NCBI GenBank assembly: GCA_040954445.1 | Contig: CP144361.1 | Span: 248,001-312,000 of the forward strand | Direction of reading: 5' to 3' | Source: Burkholderia sp. | GTDB lineage: Bacteria > Pseudomonadota > Gammaproteobacteria > Burkholderiales > Burkholderiaceae | Length of the DNA stretch: 64,000 nt | Shown: positions 32,690-43,497 of the stretch, one piece after another | Layout of the letters: each line of letters opens with the position of its first letter | Numbering within the stretch: position 1 is the first letter of the stretch | Translations under genes and position numbers: made by a program | The notes under the pieces: model-generated | The model's input: the letters and a program-made list of their open reading frames with translations, nothing else | Told to the model about the DNA's origin: nothing | Databases searched by the model: none

Positions 32690-33784
32690 GATCTATTTGC
32701 CCAGACCGTTGACGTTTACGCGCAACAGTCGTTGGGGCCAAGTCCCTATCAAGTAAGATTCCAGAGTCACTGCATAATTTTTCACAAAAAACGCGCCAGG
32801 ACATACACAAGACAGGTGAGCCGAAGACACGCTACCGTGTCAAGAATTGGGCGGCTTATAAATAAAGGCCTGATCAACCCGGGGAACGTGACGATATGTG
32901 TATAGATGAATTCGTCCTTGCCAGAATACCCGACGCCATACCCCGGCGTAGTCGCCCGTGTCTATACGACGATACGCTGATTCAGGCATTACTTGGCGTG
33001 AAGACCGTCTATCGACTGACCTTGCGTGCCCTGCAAGGTGTTTCACCCAAAGTCTGCGCGATCTGGCCTTCCTGAGCTTGCCGGTGCCGCATTACACTAC
33101 GCTCTGTCGCCGGGTAAAACGCTTGATGTCGAACTGCAGATCCACCTGGTGGTCGACAGCACCGATCTGAGGCCTATAGCGAAGGTGAATGGAAGCTGCC
33201 GCCAGCACGGCTACTCGAAGCGGCGCACGTGGCGTAAAGTCCATCTCGCGCTCAATGCGAATACGGGGTCAAGTACATGCCGCGCTAATGACACATCAGA
33301 ATGTAGCTGAGGGTTACAATCTGGCTAAGTTGCTCGACCAGATTCCACGCGAAGAACAAATCGATGTCATCGGCGGTGACGGTGCCTACGACACCAAGCC
33401 ATGCCATGCGGCCATTGCTGCACGCAGTGCTATTCCTTCGATGCCGCCACGCGAGGGTGCCGCTCATTGGCCAGCGGATATGCCCGGTGCGGCGTGGCGT
33501 AATGGCACGGTTGATGCAATTGCCCGTGACGGTCGTCGAGAATGGAAGCAACACAGTGGCTACCACCGGCGATCGCTTGCCGAGAATGCGATGTATCGGT
33601 TCAAGACCCTCACCGGCAACTGTTTCTGGGCGCGTCACATCGACGCGCAGGCGACCGAGGTCTCCATTCGCGTCGGCGTCATCAACCGTATGGCGGACCT
33701 CGCTCGTCCGCAATCCGTTCGTATCGCCTGAATTATGCCCGTCGATGCCATTGCGTCCTCACGCTCGATTTATGCAACAACACC
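32690..33784 (+). mobile_element. IS903-like element copy O, left end eroded
   Basis: Left terminal repeat lost (homology starts near GTTGACGTTTACGCGCAAC). Frameshifts at several places in the first half; the second half reads VHAALMTHQNVAEGYNLAKL through SVRIA without a break. Right repeat at 33784. Confidence 0.85.
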
Positions 33785-34265
33785 AACAACACTAGATCGA
33801 GGTGCGATGTCCCGCGACGCCACCCTAACCGCGTTCGGCCAGGGCATGCCTGAACAACACGCCACGCAGCGGCGTGGCCTGCCGAACCTTCCTGGTCGAA
33901 GCTCAGGTCGAAGTACAACCAGAGCCGACCGACAGCCGCAACTCAATGAAGACCCTGGCCGTAAGGGGGGGCACACTCCAAAAGTCAATTGAAAAAGTGA
34001 GCATCCCAAAAAATGGGGAATTTACCCGAAGAGATTAAAGAAGTTTATACTACGCTTTTTGCCTTCGAGGATCGATACAATCGCAAATGACATCTCGAAA
34101 ACTGGCTTTTACCTCCCACCCCCTTCGACCCCGCCCTCTATTGAAGAGGGCGACTTGATCATAAAAGCGTTTTTGAACAACCGGATCCGGTACATTATAT
34201 TCCAGTTTCGATGATGCATTTTACCCAAAATCTTGGTCTAGAAAAACCCACACCGCCGCAGGCCC
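33785..34265. other. Intergenic mosaic without a recognised gene
   Basis: 33785-33978 shows no convincing gene. 33979-34036 is the ~70-bp dispersed repeat, copy 3. 34050-34190 (GAGGATCGATACAATCGCAA... GAACAACCGGATCCGG) is another integrase-core element end, + strand. Confidence 0.5.
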
Positions 34266-34274
34266 TGCAAAAGA

Positions 34275-34351
34275 TGGCGCGGCTGGCAGGATTCGAACCC
34301 ACGACCCCTTGGTTCGTAGCCAAGTACTCTATCCAACTGAGCTACAGCCGC
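34275..34351 (-). tRNA. argV: tRNA-Arg (anticodon ACG)
   Basis: The reverse strand gives GCGGCTGTAGCTCAGTTGGA, anticodon loop CTACGAA, T arm GTGGGTTCGAATCCTGC and encoded CCA at 34275-34277. Complete 77-nt cloverleaf. Confidence 0.94.
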
Positions 34352-34469
34352 ACAAAATAAGCTAATTGTAGCAAAGATTTTGCGGAACGGGAAGGCATTC
34401 CTTACAATTTCTTCGTGCGCAGGTTTGATGGCGGTGTCCAAAACGTAGTTGAAGGTTGCAGGCGGTGAG

Positions 34470-35591
34470 GCGTTGTTGCATAAATCGAGTGTGAGGATGC
34501 AATAGCATCGACGGGCATAATTTCAGGCGATACGAACGGATTGCGGACGAGCGAGGTCCGCCATACGGTTGATGACGCCGACGCGAATGGAGACCTCGGT
34601 CGCCTGCGCGTCGATGTGACGCGCCCAGAAACAGTTGCCGGTGAGGGTCTTGAACCGATACATCGCATTCTCGGCAAGCGATCGCCGGTGGTAGCCACTG
34701 TGTTGCTTCCATTCTCGACGACCGTCACGGGCAATTGCATCAACCGTGCCATTACGCCACGCCGCACCGGGCATATCCGCTGGCCAATGAGCGGCACCCT
34801 CGCGTGGCGGCATCGAAGGAATAGCACTGCGTGCAGCAATGGCCGCATGGCATGGCTTGGTGTCGTAGGCACCGTCACCGCCGATGACATCGATTTGTTC
34901 TTCGCGTGGAATCTGGTCGAGCAACTTGGCCAGAGCGTCACCGTCAGCCACATTCTGATTCGTCATTAGCGCGGCATGCAGTTGACCCGTATTTACGTTG
35001 AGCGCGAGCTGGACTTTACGCCAGGTGCGCCGCTTCGAGTAGCCGTGCTGGCGCACCTTCCATTCACCTTCGCCATAGACCTTCAGACCGGTGCTGTCGA
35101 TAACCAGATGGATCGGTTCGTTGTCGCGAAAGATCGGCAGTTCGACATCAAGCGTTTTTGCACGACGAAAGAGCGTGGCGTAATTCGGCACCGGCAAGCT
35201 TGGGAAGGCCAAATCGCGTAGACTTTTGGTGAAACCTTGCAGGGCGCGCAACGTCAGTCGATAGACGCTCTTCACGCCAAGTAATGCCTGAATCAGCGCA
35301 TCGCCGTATAAACACGGGCGACCACGTGTGGGTATGGCGTCGGGTATTCTGGCAAGGATGGCTTCATCTATCCATATCGTCATGTTCTCCCGGTTGATCA
35401 GGCCTGCATTATAAGCTGCCCAATTCCTGACATGGTAGCGTGCCTTCGGCTCACTTGTCTTGTGTATGTCCTTGCGCATTTTCTTGGAAAAAATTAGGCA
35501 GTTACTCTGAAATCTGACTTGATAGGGGGCTGGCCCCGCGATCGTTGTGCGTAAACGTCCACGGATCTCGCTCGATTTATGCAACAACGCC
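34470..35591 (-). mobile_element. IS903-like element copy P, intact transposase
   Basis: 1,122 bp with both ends. Flanks AGGCGGTGA and AGAATGGAA do not match, because the right side abuts a truncated inverted copy (35592). Confidence 0.93.
34523..35479 (-). CDS. IS903-subgroup transposase, intact frame (copy P)
   Basis: 318 residues from MRKDIHKTSEPKARYHVRNW to PQSVRIA. D128, D202 and E270 of the catalytic triad are kept (VIDSTGLKV, GGDGAYDTK, YHRRSLAENAMYRFK). Differs from copies FF and HH at scattered positions (for example FLD- and MPPREG-region changes), so it belongs to a different sub-lineage. Confidence 0.92.
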   Translation of the reverse strand: MRKDIHKTSEPKARYHVRNWAAYNAGLINRENMTIWIDEAILARIPDAIPTRGRPCLYGDALIQALLGVKSVYRLTLRALQGFTKSLRDLAFPSLPVPNYATLFRRAKTLDVELPIFRDNEPIHLVIDSTGLKVYGEGEWKVRQHGYSKRRTWRKVQLALNVNTGQLHAALMTNQNVADGDALAKLLDQIPREEQIDVIGGDGAYDTKPCHAAIAARSAIPSMPPREGAAHWPADMPGAAWRNGTVDAIARDGRREWKQHSGYHRRSLAENAMYRFKTLTGNCFWARHIDAQATEVSIRVGVINRMADLARPQSVRIA

Positions 35592-35911
35592 AGAATGGAA
35601 GCACACACAGTGGCTACCATCGGCGATCGCTTGCCGAGAATGGGATGTATCGGTTCAAGACCCTCACCGGTAACTGTCTCTGGGCGCGTCACATCGCCTC
35701 GCAGGCGACCGAGGTCGCCGTTCGCGTCGGCGTCATCAACCGTATGGTTGGACCTCGCTCGTCCGCAATCCGTTCGTATCGCCTGAAATTATGCCCGTCG
35801 ATGCTATTGCGTCCTCACGCATAGATTTATGCAACAACACCGTGTTGTTGCATAAATCTAGCGAGAGCCGATAACGATTTACGCGCAACGGTTTGCGCCA
35901 GTCTCCTGTTA
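35592..35911 (+). mobile_element. Two abutting IS903-like fragments
   Basis: 35592-35841 is a right end (AGAATGGAAGCACACAC... to ATGCAACAACACC). From 35842 a left end (GTGTTGTTGCATAAATCTAG) runs to CTCCTGTTA at 35911. Confidence 0.8.
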
Positions 35912-35933
35912 TTGATTCGCAAGTCGTGATCAA
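35912..35933. repeat. 22-bp short form of the TA-flanked palindrome, copy 2
   Basis: Starts TTGATTCG, ends CGTGATCAA; TA at 35910-35911 and 35934-35935. Confidence 0.8.
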
Positions 35934-35976
35934 TAGCACTTACACGAGCCCTGGCCAGATGCAACACGCCTACGAT

Positions 35977-37038
35977 CTAGAGACCGCCGAAATGATGAGA
36001 ATTCATCGCCGTGCGCGCTCCTGCGCGCCGACCGCGCCCGCCGACCAGTGCGTCGGGGTTGGCCACGCTCGACATGTCGCCCGCATTGAAAGAGAGGATA
36101 TTGCGGAACGCAGCACTGAAATACAGCTCGTAACTCTCGCGCTCGACATAGCCGATATGCGGCGTGCAGATCACGTTCTCCATGCGCAGCAGGCTGTAGC
36201 CCTGCAGGATCGGCTCGCTCTCAAACACATCGATGGCGACCAGGCCTGGTCGGTTGTAGGCGAGTGCATTGACCAGCGCGCTGTCCTCGAGCAGTTCAGC
36301 GCTGCTGGTATTCACCAGAAGCGAGGTCGGCTTCATGCGCATCAGGTCGTCCTGCTTGACGATGCCACGCGTCCCATCGTTCATGCGCAGATGCAGGGTC
36401 AAGATGTCGGCTTTTTCGAAGAAGGCCTCCCGGTCGGTCGCCGTATCGTGGCCGTCGGCGCGCGCGTGCTCCACCGAGTGCGCGCGGCCCCAGACCAGTA
36501 CTTTCATGCCGAAAGCCTTGCCGTAGCCGGCCACCATTTGGCCGATATTTCCGTAGCCCCAGATTCCGAGCGTCTGGCCGCGCAGCACCTGACCGAGCCC
36601 GAAATTGGGTGGCATCGACGAGGTCTTTAGGCCTGATTGTTGCCAGGCTCCCTGCTTGAGGTTGGCGACATATTGCGGAATGCGGCGCTGGGCAGACATG
36701 ATTAGCGCCCAGGTCAGCTCGGCCGGTGCTACCGGCGAGCCAGTGCCCTCCAGCACGGCGATGCCGCGATCCGTGCAGGCGACCATGTCGATATGAGGAG
36801 AGGCCTTGCCAGTCTGGCTGACTATACGTAGATCCGGAAGTTTTGCCAGCAGTTGCGAAGTGATGTGCGTACGTTCTGGAATCAGGACCAGGGCCTCAAC
36901 TTCGGCGAGGCGGCTCGCGAGCTGGCCGAGCCCGCGCACGGTATTATTGAAAACCTGAACCTCGTGGTCGGCGAGCAACTCGAAACAGGTGAGTTTGCGG
37001 ACGGCGTCCTGATAGTCGTCGAGGATGGCTATTTTCAT
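35977..37038 (-). CDS. D-2-hydroxyacid dehydrogenase family protein
   Basis: NAD-dependent oxidoreductase related to phosphoglycerate dehydrogenase; 353 residues. The NAD-binding motif is GIWGYGNIG (about 158-166). Catalytic Glu is in DVFESEP (E275) and His in CTPHIGY (H294). The conserved substrate-binding Arg of the NTSRAEL motif is Ser246 here (NTSSAEL, codon AGC), one base away from CGC. Such a change usually removes activity, so the gene may be decaying despite an intact frame. The C-terminus after about 330 (GGRGRRAGARTAMNSH) looks unlike the family and may be read-through into debris. An IS30-like end motif lies about 12 bp upstream of the start. Confidence 0.85.
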   Translation of the reverse strand: MKIAILDDYQDAVRKLTCFELLADHEVQVFNNTVRGLGQLASRLAEVEALVLIPERTHITSQLLAKLPDLRIVSQTGKASPHIDMVACTDRGIAVLEGTGSPVAPAELTWALIMSAQRRIPQYVANLKQGAWQQSGLKTSSMPPNFGLGQVLRGQTLGIWGYGNIGQMVAGYGKAFGMKVLVWGRAHSVEHARADGHDTATDREAFFEKADILTLHLRMNDGTRGIVKQDDLMRMKPTSLLVNTSSAELLEDSALVNALAYNRPGLVAIDVFESEPILQGYSLLRMENVICTPHIGYVERESYELYFSAAFRNILSFNAGDMSSVANPDALVGGRGRRAGARTAMNSHHFGGL

Positions 37039-37079
37039 GAGAGAGCAATTTCAAGAGTAAAGTGCAACACCCCGTGCGG

Positions 37080-37125
37080 CTGCGCCGGTTTTTCTAGACA
37101 TAGATTTTGGATAAACGCATCATCT
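37080..37125 (+). repeat. Short dispersed repeat, copy 2
   Basis: Same sequence as 20369-20412 (TTTTTCTAGACATAGATTTT... AAACGCATCATC). Probably an IS end. Confidence 0.5.
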
Positions 37126-37318
37126 CTTGATAAGAAATATGAGATCTTGAATTCAGCTGCATAGCGAATCGGTTTATGCATAAAATAGAAAGCGACACGC
37201 TTTGGTGATTTCTGGAGACGAAGCAGATGGCTGATAACGGCTTTCTTGCGATGCCTCTTGATTCGCGTCGGAGCCTGCTTCGTCAGGTTCGATTTCAGCT
37301 CCGCGTTGAGCATCTCGT
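37126..37318 (-). mobile_element. IS630-family remnant (transposase C-terminus and terminus)
   Basis: Reverse strand encodes EMLNAELKSNLTKQAPTRIK and LLRLQKSPKRVAFYFMHKPI. Terminus TTGATAAGAAATATGAGATC near 37127. Confidence 0.7.
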
Positions 37319-37973
37319 GGAGTTGTTGCATAAAGGGAGCGAGAGCCGGTGACGTTTACGCGCAATGGTCGCAAGGCCAGTCCCCTGTTATCAGGTCAGA
37401 TTTCAGAGTAACTGCCTAATTTTTGCCCAAAAAATGCGCAAGGACATACGCAAGACATATGAGTCGAAGGCACGCTACCGTGTCAGAAATTGGACGGCCT
37501 ATAATGCGGGCCTGATCAACCGGAGGGAGCGTGACAATATGGATAGATGAAGCCGTCCGTACCAGAATACCCGACGCGCCATACCCACGCGTGGTTGCCC
37601 GCGTCTATGCTGGGCGATACGCCTGATTCAGGCATTACTTGGCGTGAAGACCGTCTATCAACTGACGTTGCGTTCCCTGCAAGGTTTGCACCCAAAGTCT
37701 GCGCGATTTGGCCTACCCGAGCTTACTAGTGAAGAACTATACTACGCTCTGGCGCCGTGCAAAAACGCTTGATGTCGAACTGCCGATCTTTCTCGACAGC
37801 GAACCGATCCACCTGGTGGTCTATAGCATTGGTTTGAAGGTCTATGGCAAAGGTGAAGGGAAGGTGTGCGCCAGCGCGTCTACTCGAAGCGGCGTATGTG
37901 GCGTCAAGTCCATTTCGCACTCAACGCGAATATGGGTCAAGTGGATGCCGCACTATAAGTGGATGTCGCGCTA
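37319..37973 (+). mobile_element. IS903-like element copy R, truncated and old
   Basis: Left end GGAGTTGTTGCATAAAGG; frames broken after MRKDIRKTYESKARYRVRNW. The 3' 40% is missing; the 114-bp palindrome follows. Confidence 0.8.
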
Positions 37974-38087
37974 TTAATCCGAAATTTGTGATCTTCCAAT
38001 TAGAAAATCGCCCCTCATGTGAGGGGCATGGAAAAAAGAGACATAAGGGAGGATTTTCTAATTGCAAGATAACGAATTTCGGATTAA
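37974..38087. repeat. 114-bp TA-flanked palindrome, copy 6
   Basis: TA at 37972-37973 and 38088-38089. Left arm TTAATCCGAAATTTGTGATC, right arm ends AACGAATTTCGGATTAA. Loop GAGGGGCATGGAAAAAAGAG. Confidence 0.92.
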
Positions 38088-38103
38088 TAGCCTCTAAAGG
38101 TAG

Positions 38104-38126
38104 TCTCAAATCTGAAGTAAAACACC
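38104..38126. mobile_element. IS30-like end fragment
   Basis: CTCAAATCTGAAGTAAAACA then CCG. Same motif as 812-834 and 47688-47711. Confidence 0.5.
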
Positions 38127-38309
38127 GTCGAGCTTGGCGGGAATATGGGATACTCAGTCTATGCGTCGCAATACCCTGGCTACCTGCCGGGTTGCGGACA
38201 CTTTCGGAAGTCGGTAGCGCGAGTATGATGTGAGTATGCAGCGACAGGTGCTGGTTGCAAGGCTGCTTGATGGCAAGATTGCCGGCCTGTCCGAGTTGTT
38301 GAGAAGGGG

Positions 38310-38630
38310 GTGTATGGCGTTTATCCCGGACACGCAGGACAACACACTGTCCTGGAACGCAGCGAGCAGAGGCTGCAGCCGCCTTCGAGGTACAAGGCGG
38401 TGTTGCTCAACGACGACTTCACCCCGATGGAATGCGTTGTCATGGTGGTTCAGGAGTACTTTAGGAAGGAGCGTGAGACCGCGATGCAAATCATGCTAAA
38501 GGTCCCTCGTGAGGGGCGGGGGGTATGCGAGGTCTACACGCGAGACATCGCGTCGACCAAAGTCGAGCAAGTTGTTACCCATGCGCTGCAGGCAGGGCAT
38601 CCGCTGCAGTGCATGATGGAGGAAACATGA
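38310..38630 (+). CDS. clpS: Clp protease adaptor ClpS, altered N-terminus
   Basis: ClpS hands N-degron substrates to ClpAP. From [20 protein letters not shown] the protein matches the family through [18 protein letters not shown] and [19 protein letters not shown]. The expected start ATG (38314, [11 protein letters not shown]) is in another frame because an AC repeat at 38342-38347 has one extra AC unit. The frame that continues to the body opens at a GTG at 38310 and would begin [17 protein letters not shown]. Its Shine-Dalgarno spacing is poor. The stop overlaps the clpA start (ATGA). Confidence 0.75.
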   Translation: MYGVYPGHAGQHTVLERSEQRLQPPSRYKAVLLNDDFTPMECVVMVVQEYFRKERETAMQIMLKVPREGRGVCEVYTRDIASTKVEQVVTHALQAGHPLQCMMEET

Positions 38631-40924
38631 TTGCCCAGGAATTGGAAGTTAGCCTGCACATGGCGTTCATGGAAGCGCGCCAGGCGCGGCACGAGTTTAT
38701 CACAGTCGAACACCTGTTGCTAGCGCTGGTCGACAACCCAACCTCGACTGAAATGCTGCGCGCCTGCGCGGCCAATGTCGAAGACCTGCGCCAAAACCTA
38801 CGCAACTGCATCCACGACAATACACCCACGGTGCCGGGCACCATGGACGTCGACACCCAGCCGACACTTGGTTTCCAGCGCGTGATCCAGCGCGCGATCA
38901 TGCACGTGCAATCCACCTCGAACGGCAAGAAGGAAGTGACGTGCGGGAACGTGCTCGTGGCGATCTTCGGCGAGCAGGATTCCCATGCGGTTTACTACCT
39001 ACAGCAGCAGGGCATCACGCGCCTAGACGTGGTGAATTTCATCGCGCACGGCATCGCGAAGATAGGTAACACAGATGCGGCCAAGGATGGTTCCGGCACG
39101 CCTGAATCGGAAGATGCGAACGCGCAGAAGGAAACCTCACTCGCGGAGTTCACGCAAAACCTGAACCAGATGGCCAAGGACGGTCGCATCGATCCGCTGA
39201 TTGGTCGAGAGACGGAGGTCGAGCGTGTAGTGCAGGTGCTCTGCCGCCGTCGCAAGAACAACCCGCTGCTGGTCGGCGAGGCAGGTGTTGGCAAGACCGC
39301 GATAGCCGAGGGCTTAGCCTGGCGCATCACACGCGGCGAGGTGTCAGCTAGTCTGGCTAACGCTCAGGTATTCTCGCTCGACATGGGCGCGCTGCTGGCA
39401 GGCACCAAGTATCGTGGCGATTTCGAGCAGCGCCTGAAGACGGTGCTCAAGGAGCTGAAGGAGCGTCCGTACGCTATCCTCTTCATCGACGAGATCCACA
39501 CGCTGATCGGTGTCGGCGCGGCTTCGGGTGGAACGCTTGATGCGTCGACCCTGCTCAAGCCTGCGTTGTCCTCGGGCAACCTGAAGTGCATCGGCGCGAC
39601 CACTTTCACCGAATGCCGCGGTATCTTCGAGAAGGATATGGCGCTGTCGCGTCGATTCCAGAAGGTCGACGTAAACGAACCTTCTGTCAAACAGACGGTG
39701 GCGATCCTGCGCGGGCTCAAGTCGCGCTTCGAAGCGTATCACGGCGTGAAGTATTCGTCGGATGCGCTGTGGGCTTCCGCTGAATTGTCGGCGCGCTTCA
39801 TCACAGATCGTCACCTACCGGACAAGGCGATCGACGTGATCGACGAAGCAGGCGCGGCGCAGCGGATCCTGCCGAAGTCGAAGCAAAAAGGGACCATTGG
39901 CACGTCCGAGATCGAGGCAATCATCTCGAAGATCGCGCGTGTCCCATCGCAAAGCGTTTCGCAGGACGATCGCAGCAGGCTGCAGACGCTCGCTCGAGAC
40001 CTGAAAAGCGTAGTGTTCGGCCAGGAACCGGCGATCGACGCGCTGGCAGCGGCGATCAAGATGGCGCGCGCGGGTCTCGGCAAGCGAGACAAGCCGATCG
40101 GCGGGTTCCTGTTCTCTGGTCCGACCGGCGTCGGAAAGACCGAGGTGGCGCGGCAGCTCGCGTTCACGCTCGGTATCGAGCTGATTCGTTTCGACATGTC
40201 CGAGTACATGGAGGGTCACGCGGTCAGCCGTCTGATCGGCGCCCCTCCCGGTTATGTCGGTTTTAACCAGGGTGGCCTGCTGACCGATGCCGTCACCACG
40301 AAGCCGCATTGCGTACTGCTGCTCGATGAAATTGAGAAGGCGCATCCGGACATCTTCAACCTGCTGCTGCAGGTGATGGACTACGGCACGCTGACCGACA
40401 ACAACGGTCGAAAGACGGATTTCCGCAACGTCATCATCATCATGACGACCAATGCGGGTACCGAGTCGATGCAGAAGGCCACCATCGGCTTCACCTCTCG
40501 TCGGGAAGTCGGTGACGAGATGTTGGAGATCAAACGCTTCTTCACGCCGGAGTTCCGCAATCGCTTGGACGCGACGATTAGCTTCCGCTCGCTTGATGAG
40601 GAAATCATCATGCGCGTGGTGGACAAGTTCCTGATCCAGCTCGAGGACCAGCTCCATGAGAGGAAGGTTGATGCGCGGTTCACCGACGCACTGCGCAAGT
40701 ACCTTTCAAAGAAGGGCTTCGATCCGCTAATGGGTGCGCGTCCGATGCAGCGCCTGATCCAGGACACAATCCGTTGCGCGCTGGCCGACGAACTGCTGTT
40801 CGGAAAGCTCGTCAATGGCGGTTACGTGACGGTCGATGTCGATGAGAATAACACCGTGCAGCTGTCCTGCGACAATTCGACCGAACCGCTGAAGCCGAGC
40901 GAGGAAACACTCCAACTGGAGTGA
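38627..40924 (+). CDS. clpA: ATP-dependent Clp protease ATPase subunit ClpA
   Basis: AAA+ unfoldase that feeds ClpP. 765 residues from ATG at 38627 with GGAGG just upstream. N-domain ([20 protein letters not shown]), first Walker [16 protein letters not shown] (about 215-229), second Walker [16 protein letters not shown] (about 498-512), sensor and arginine finger regions intact. Length matches relatives. An IS903-like end begins 2 bp after the stop codon but does not damage the gene. Confidence 0.97.
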   Translation: MIAQELEVSLHMAFMEARQARHEFITVEHLLLALVDNPTSTEMLRACAANVEDLRQNLRNCIHDNTPTVPGTMDVDTQPTLGFQRVIQRAIMHVQSTSNGKKEVTCGNVLVAIFGEQDSHAVYYLQQQGITRLDVVNFIAHGIAKIGNTDAAKDGSGTPESEDANAQKETSLAEFTQNLNQMAKDGRIDPLIGRETEVERVVQVLCRRRKNNPLLVGEAGVGKTAIAEGLAWRITRGEVSASLANAQVFSLDMGALLAGTKYRGDFEQRLKTVLKELKERPYAILFIDEIHTLIGVGAASGGTLDASTLLKPALSSGNLKCIGATTFTECRGIFEKDMALSRRFQKVDVNEPSVKQTVAILRGLKSRFEAYHGVKYSSDALWASAELSARFITDRHLPDKAIDVIDEAGAAQRILPKSKQKGTIGTSEIEAIISKIARVPSQSVSQDDRSRLQTLARDLKSVVFGQEPAIDALAAAIKMARAGLGKRDKPIGGFLFSGPTGVGKTEVARQLAFTLGIELIRFDMSEYMEGHAVSRLIGAPPGYVGFNQGGLLTDAVTTKPHCVLLLDEIEKAHPDIFNLLLQVMDYGTLTDNNGRKTDFRNVIIIMTTNAGTESMQKATIGFTSRREVGDEMLEIKRFFTPEFRNRLDATISFRSLDEEIIMRVVDKFLIQLEDQLHERKVDARFTDALRKYLSKKGFDPLMGARPMQRLIQDTIRCALADELLFGKLVNGGYVTVDVDENNTVQLSCDNSTEPLKPSEETLQLE

Positions 40925-40926
40925 GG

Positions 40927-41520
40927 GGCGTTATTGTATAAATTGAGCGTGAGGACGCAATGGCATCGACGGGATAATTTCAGGCGATACGAACGGATTG
41001 CGGACGAGCGAGGTCCACCGGTTGATGACGCCGACGCGAATGGAGACCTCGGTCGCCTGCGCCTCGATGTGACGCGCGCACAGAGACAGTTGCCGGTGAG
41101 GGTCTTGAACCGATACATCGCATTCCCGGCAAGCGATCGCCGGTGGTAGCCACTGTCTTGCTTCCATTCTCGACGACCGGCACGGGCAATTGCATCAACC
41201 GCGCCATTACGCCACACTGCACCGGGCATATCCGCTGGCCAATGAGCGGAACCTTCGCGTGGCGGAATCGAAGGAATAGCACTGCGTGGAGCAATGGCCG
41301 CATGGCATGGCTTGGTGTCGTAGGCACCGTCACCGCCGATGACATCGATTTGTTCTTCGCGTGGAATCTGGTCGAGCAACTGGGCCAGAGCGTCACCGTC
41401 AGCCACATTCTGATGCGTCATTAGCGCGGCATGCACTTGACCTGTATTCGCGTTGAGCGCGAGATGGACTGTACGCAACGTGCGCCGCTTCGAGTAGCCG
41501 TGCTGGCGCACCTTCCATTC
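40927..41520 (-). mobile_element. IS903-like element copy S, truncated
   Basis: Right end GGCGTTATTGTATAAATTGA at 40927; transposase C-terminal 60% frameshifted (TLTGNCLCARVTSRRR). Ends at an IS630 fragment. Confidence 0.85.
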
Positions 41521-41656
41521 GCTGCTCGTAGCGCCTGCTTCATCGGCTTTTGTGGGGTGAAGCCCCAGCGCGCCAGATACAAGTCGACACTTGCAACGTC
41601 AGCCTCAAACCACATCGCTGCCGGATCAACTCCCGCAAGACATGTCGCGTCCACAA
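41521..41656 (-). mobile_element. IS630-family fragment, HTH region
   Basis: The reverse strand reads VDLYLARWGFTPQKPMKQAL, the helix-turn-helix region that precedes the catalytic core in IS630 transposases. Confidence 0.65.
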
Positions 41657-42806
41657 GGCGTTGTTGCATAAATCGAGCGAGATCCGTTGACGTTTACGCG
41701 CAACGGTCGCGGGGCCAGCCTCCTATCAAGTCAGATTCCAGAGTAACTGCCTAATTTTTGCCAAGATTTTGCCAATTTTGCCAAGAAAATTCGCAAGGCT
41801 ATACACAAGAAAGGTGAGCCGAAGGCACGCTACCGTGTCAGGAATTGGGCGGCCCCTATAATGAAGGCCTGGATCAACCCGGGGAACGTAACGATATGGA
41901 TAGATGCAGCCGTCCTTGCCAGAATACCCGATGCCATACCCACATGTGGTCGCCCGTGTCTATACGGCGATACGCTGATTCACGCATTGCTTGGCGTGAA
42001 GACCGTCTATCGACTGACGTTGCGCGCCCTGCAAGGTTTCACCCAAAGTCTGCGCGATCTGGCCTTCCCGAGCTTGCCGGTGCCGAATTACACCACGCTC
42101 TGGCGCCGGGCACAAACGCTTGATGTCGAACTGCCGATCCTTCATGGCAATGAACCGATCCCATCTGGATGTCGACAGCACCGGCCTGAAGGTCTATGGA
42201 GAAGGTGAATGGAAGGTGCGCCAGCACGGCTACTCGAAGCGGCGCACGTGGCGTAAAGTCCATCTCGCGCTCAACGCGAATACGGGTCAAGTGCATGCCG
42301 CGCTAATGACGAATCAGAGTGTGGCTGACGGTGACGCTCTGGCCAAGTTGCTCGACCAGATTCCACGCGAAGAACAAATCGATGTCATCGGCGGTGATGG
42401 TGCATACGACACACCAAGCCATGCCATGCGGCCATTGCTGCACGCAGTGCTATTCCTTCGATTCCGCCACGCGAGGGTGCCGTTCATTGGCCAGCGGATA
42501 TGCCCGGTGCGGCGTGGCGTAATGGCGCGGTTGATGCAATTGCCAGTGACGGTCGTCGAGAATGGAAGCAACACAGTGGCTACCACCGACGATCGCTTGC
42601 CGAGAATGCGATGTATCGGTTCAAGACCTTCGCCGGCAACTGTCTCTGGGCGCGTCACATCGACTCGCAGGCGACCGAGGTCTCCGTTCGCGTCGGCGTC
42701 ATCAACCGTATGGCGGGACCTCGCTCGTCCGCAATCCGTTCGTATCGCCTGAAATTATGCCCGTCGATGCCATGGCGTCCTCACGCTCGATTTATACAAC
42801 AACGCC
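41657..42806 (+). mobile_element. IS903-like element copy T, frameshifted
   Basis: Both ends are present; a ~20-bp duplication (TTTGCCAATTTTGCCAAG) near 41765 precedes the start region, and frameshifts occur near 41870, 42165 and 42412. Abuts inverted copy U. Confidence 0.88.
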
Positions 42807-43408
42807 GCGCGAGATAGACTTTACGCCACGTGCGCCGCTTCGAGTAGCCGTGCTGGCGAAACCCCTTCCATTCACTTTCGCTATAGACCTTCAGGCCGGT
42901 GCTGTCGACAACCAGATGGATCGGTTCGTTGTCGCCGAAGGATCGGCAGTTCGACATCAAACGTTTTTGCCCGGCGAAAGAGCGTGGTACAATGCAGTAT
43001 TAGCAAGCTCTAGGAAGGCGCAGATTACGCAGACTTTGGGTGAAACTTTGCGGGGCGCGCTTCGTTAGCCAATAGACGGTCTTCACGCCAAGTAATGCCT
43101 GAATCAGCGTATCGCCGTATAGACTCGGGGGACCACGTGTGGGTATGGCGTCGGGTATCCTGGCAAGGACGGCTTCATCTATCCATATAGTCACGTTCCC
43201 CCGGTTGATCAGGCATTCATTATAGGGGCCGCCCAATTCCTGACGCGGTAGCGTGCCTTCGGCTCACCTGTCTTGTGTATGTCCTTACGCATTTTCTTGA
43301 AAAAATTAGGCAGTTACCCTGGAATCTGACTTGATAGGGGCTGGCCCCGCGACCGGTGCGCGTAAACGTCAACGTCAACGGCTCTCACCAGATTTATGCA
43401 ACAACGCC
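42807..43408 (-). mobile_element. IS903-like element copy U, truncated
   Basis: N-terminal half of the transposase (RGNVTIWIDEAVLARIPDAI, frameshifts after) and the left end at 43408. Confidence 0.85.
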
Positions 43409-43497
43409 CGTCCACAACGCGAACGACATCTTCAACTGGTCCGGCATTTGGTTGTGCAACAGCATGCGAATTTCCACTTTCTGCTGCTCACTCAGGG
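43409..43497 (-). mobile_element. IS630-family fragment, N-terminal region
   Basis: The reverse strand reads LSEQQKVEIRMLLHNQMPDQ then LKMSFALWT, the region just before the IS630 helix-turn-helix. Together with 41521-41656 it could derive from one original element split by IS insertions. Confidence 0.65.

Noticed and set aside
33800..33992. Small frame starting MSRDATLTAFGQGMPEQ
   Set aside because: No ribosome binding site, no similarity recognised, lies in a mosaic of repeat scraps.
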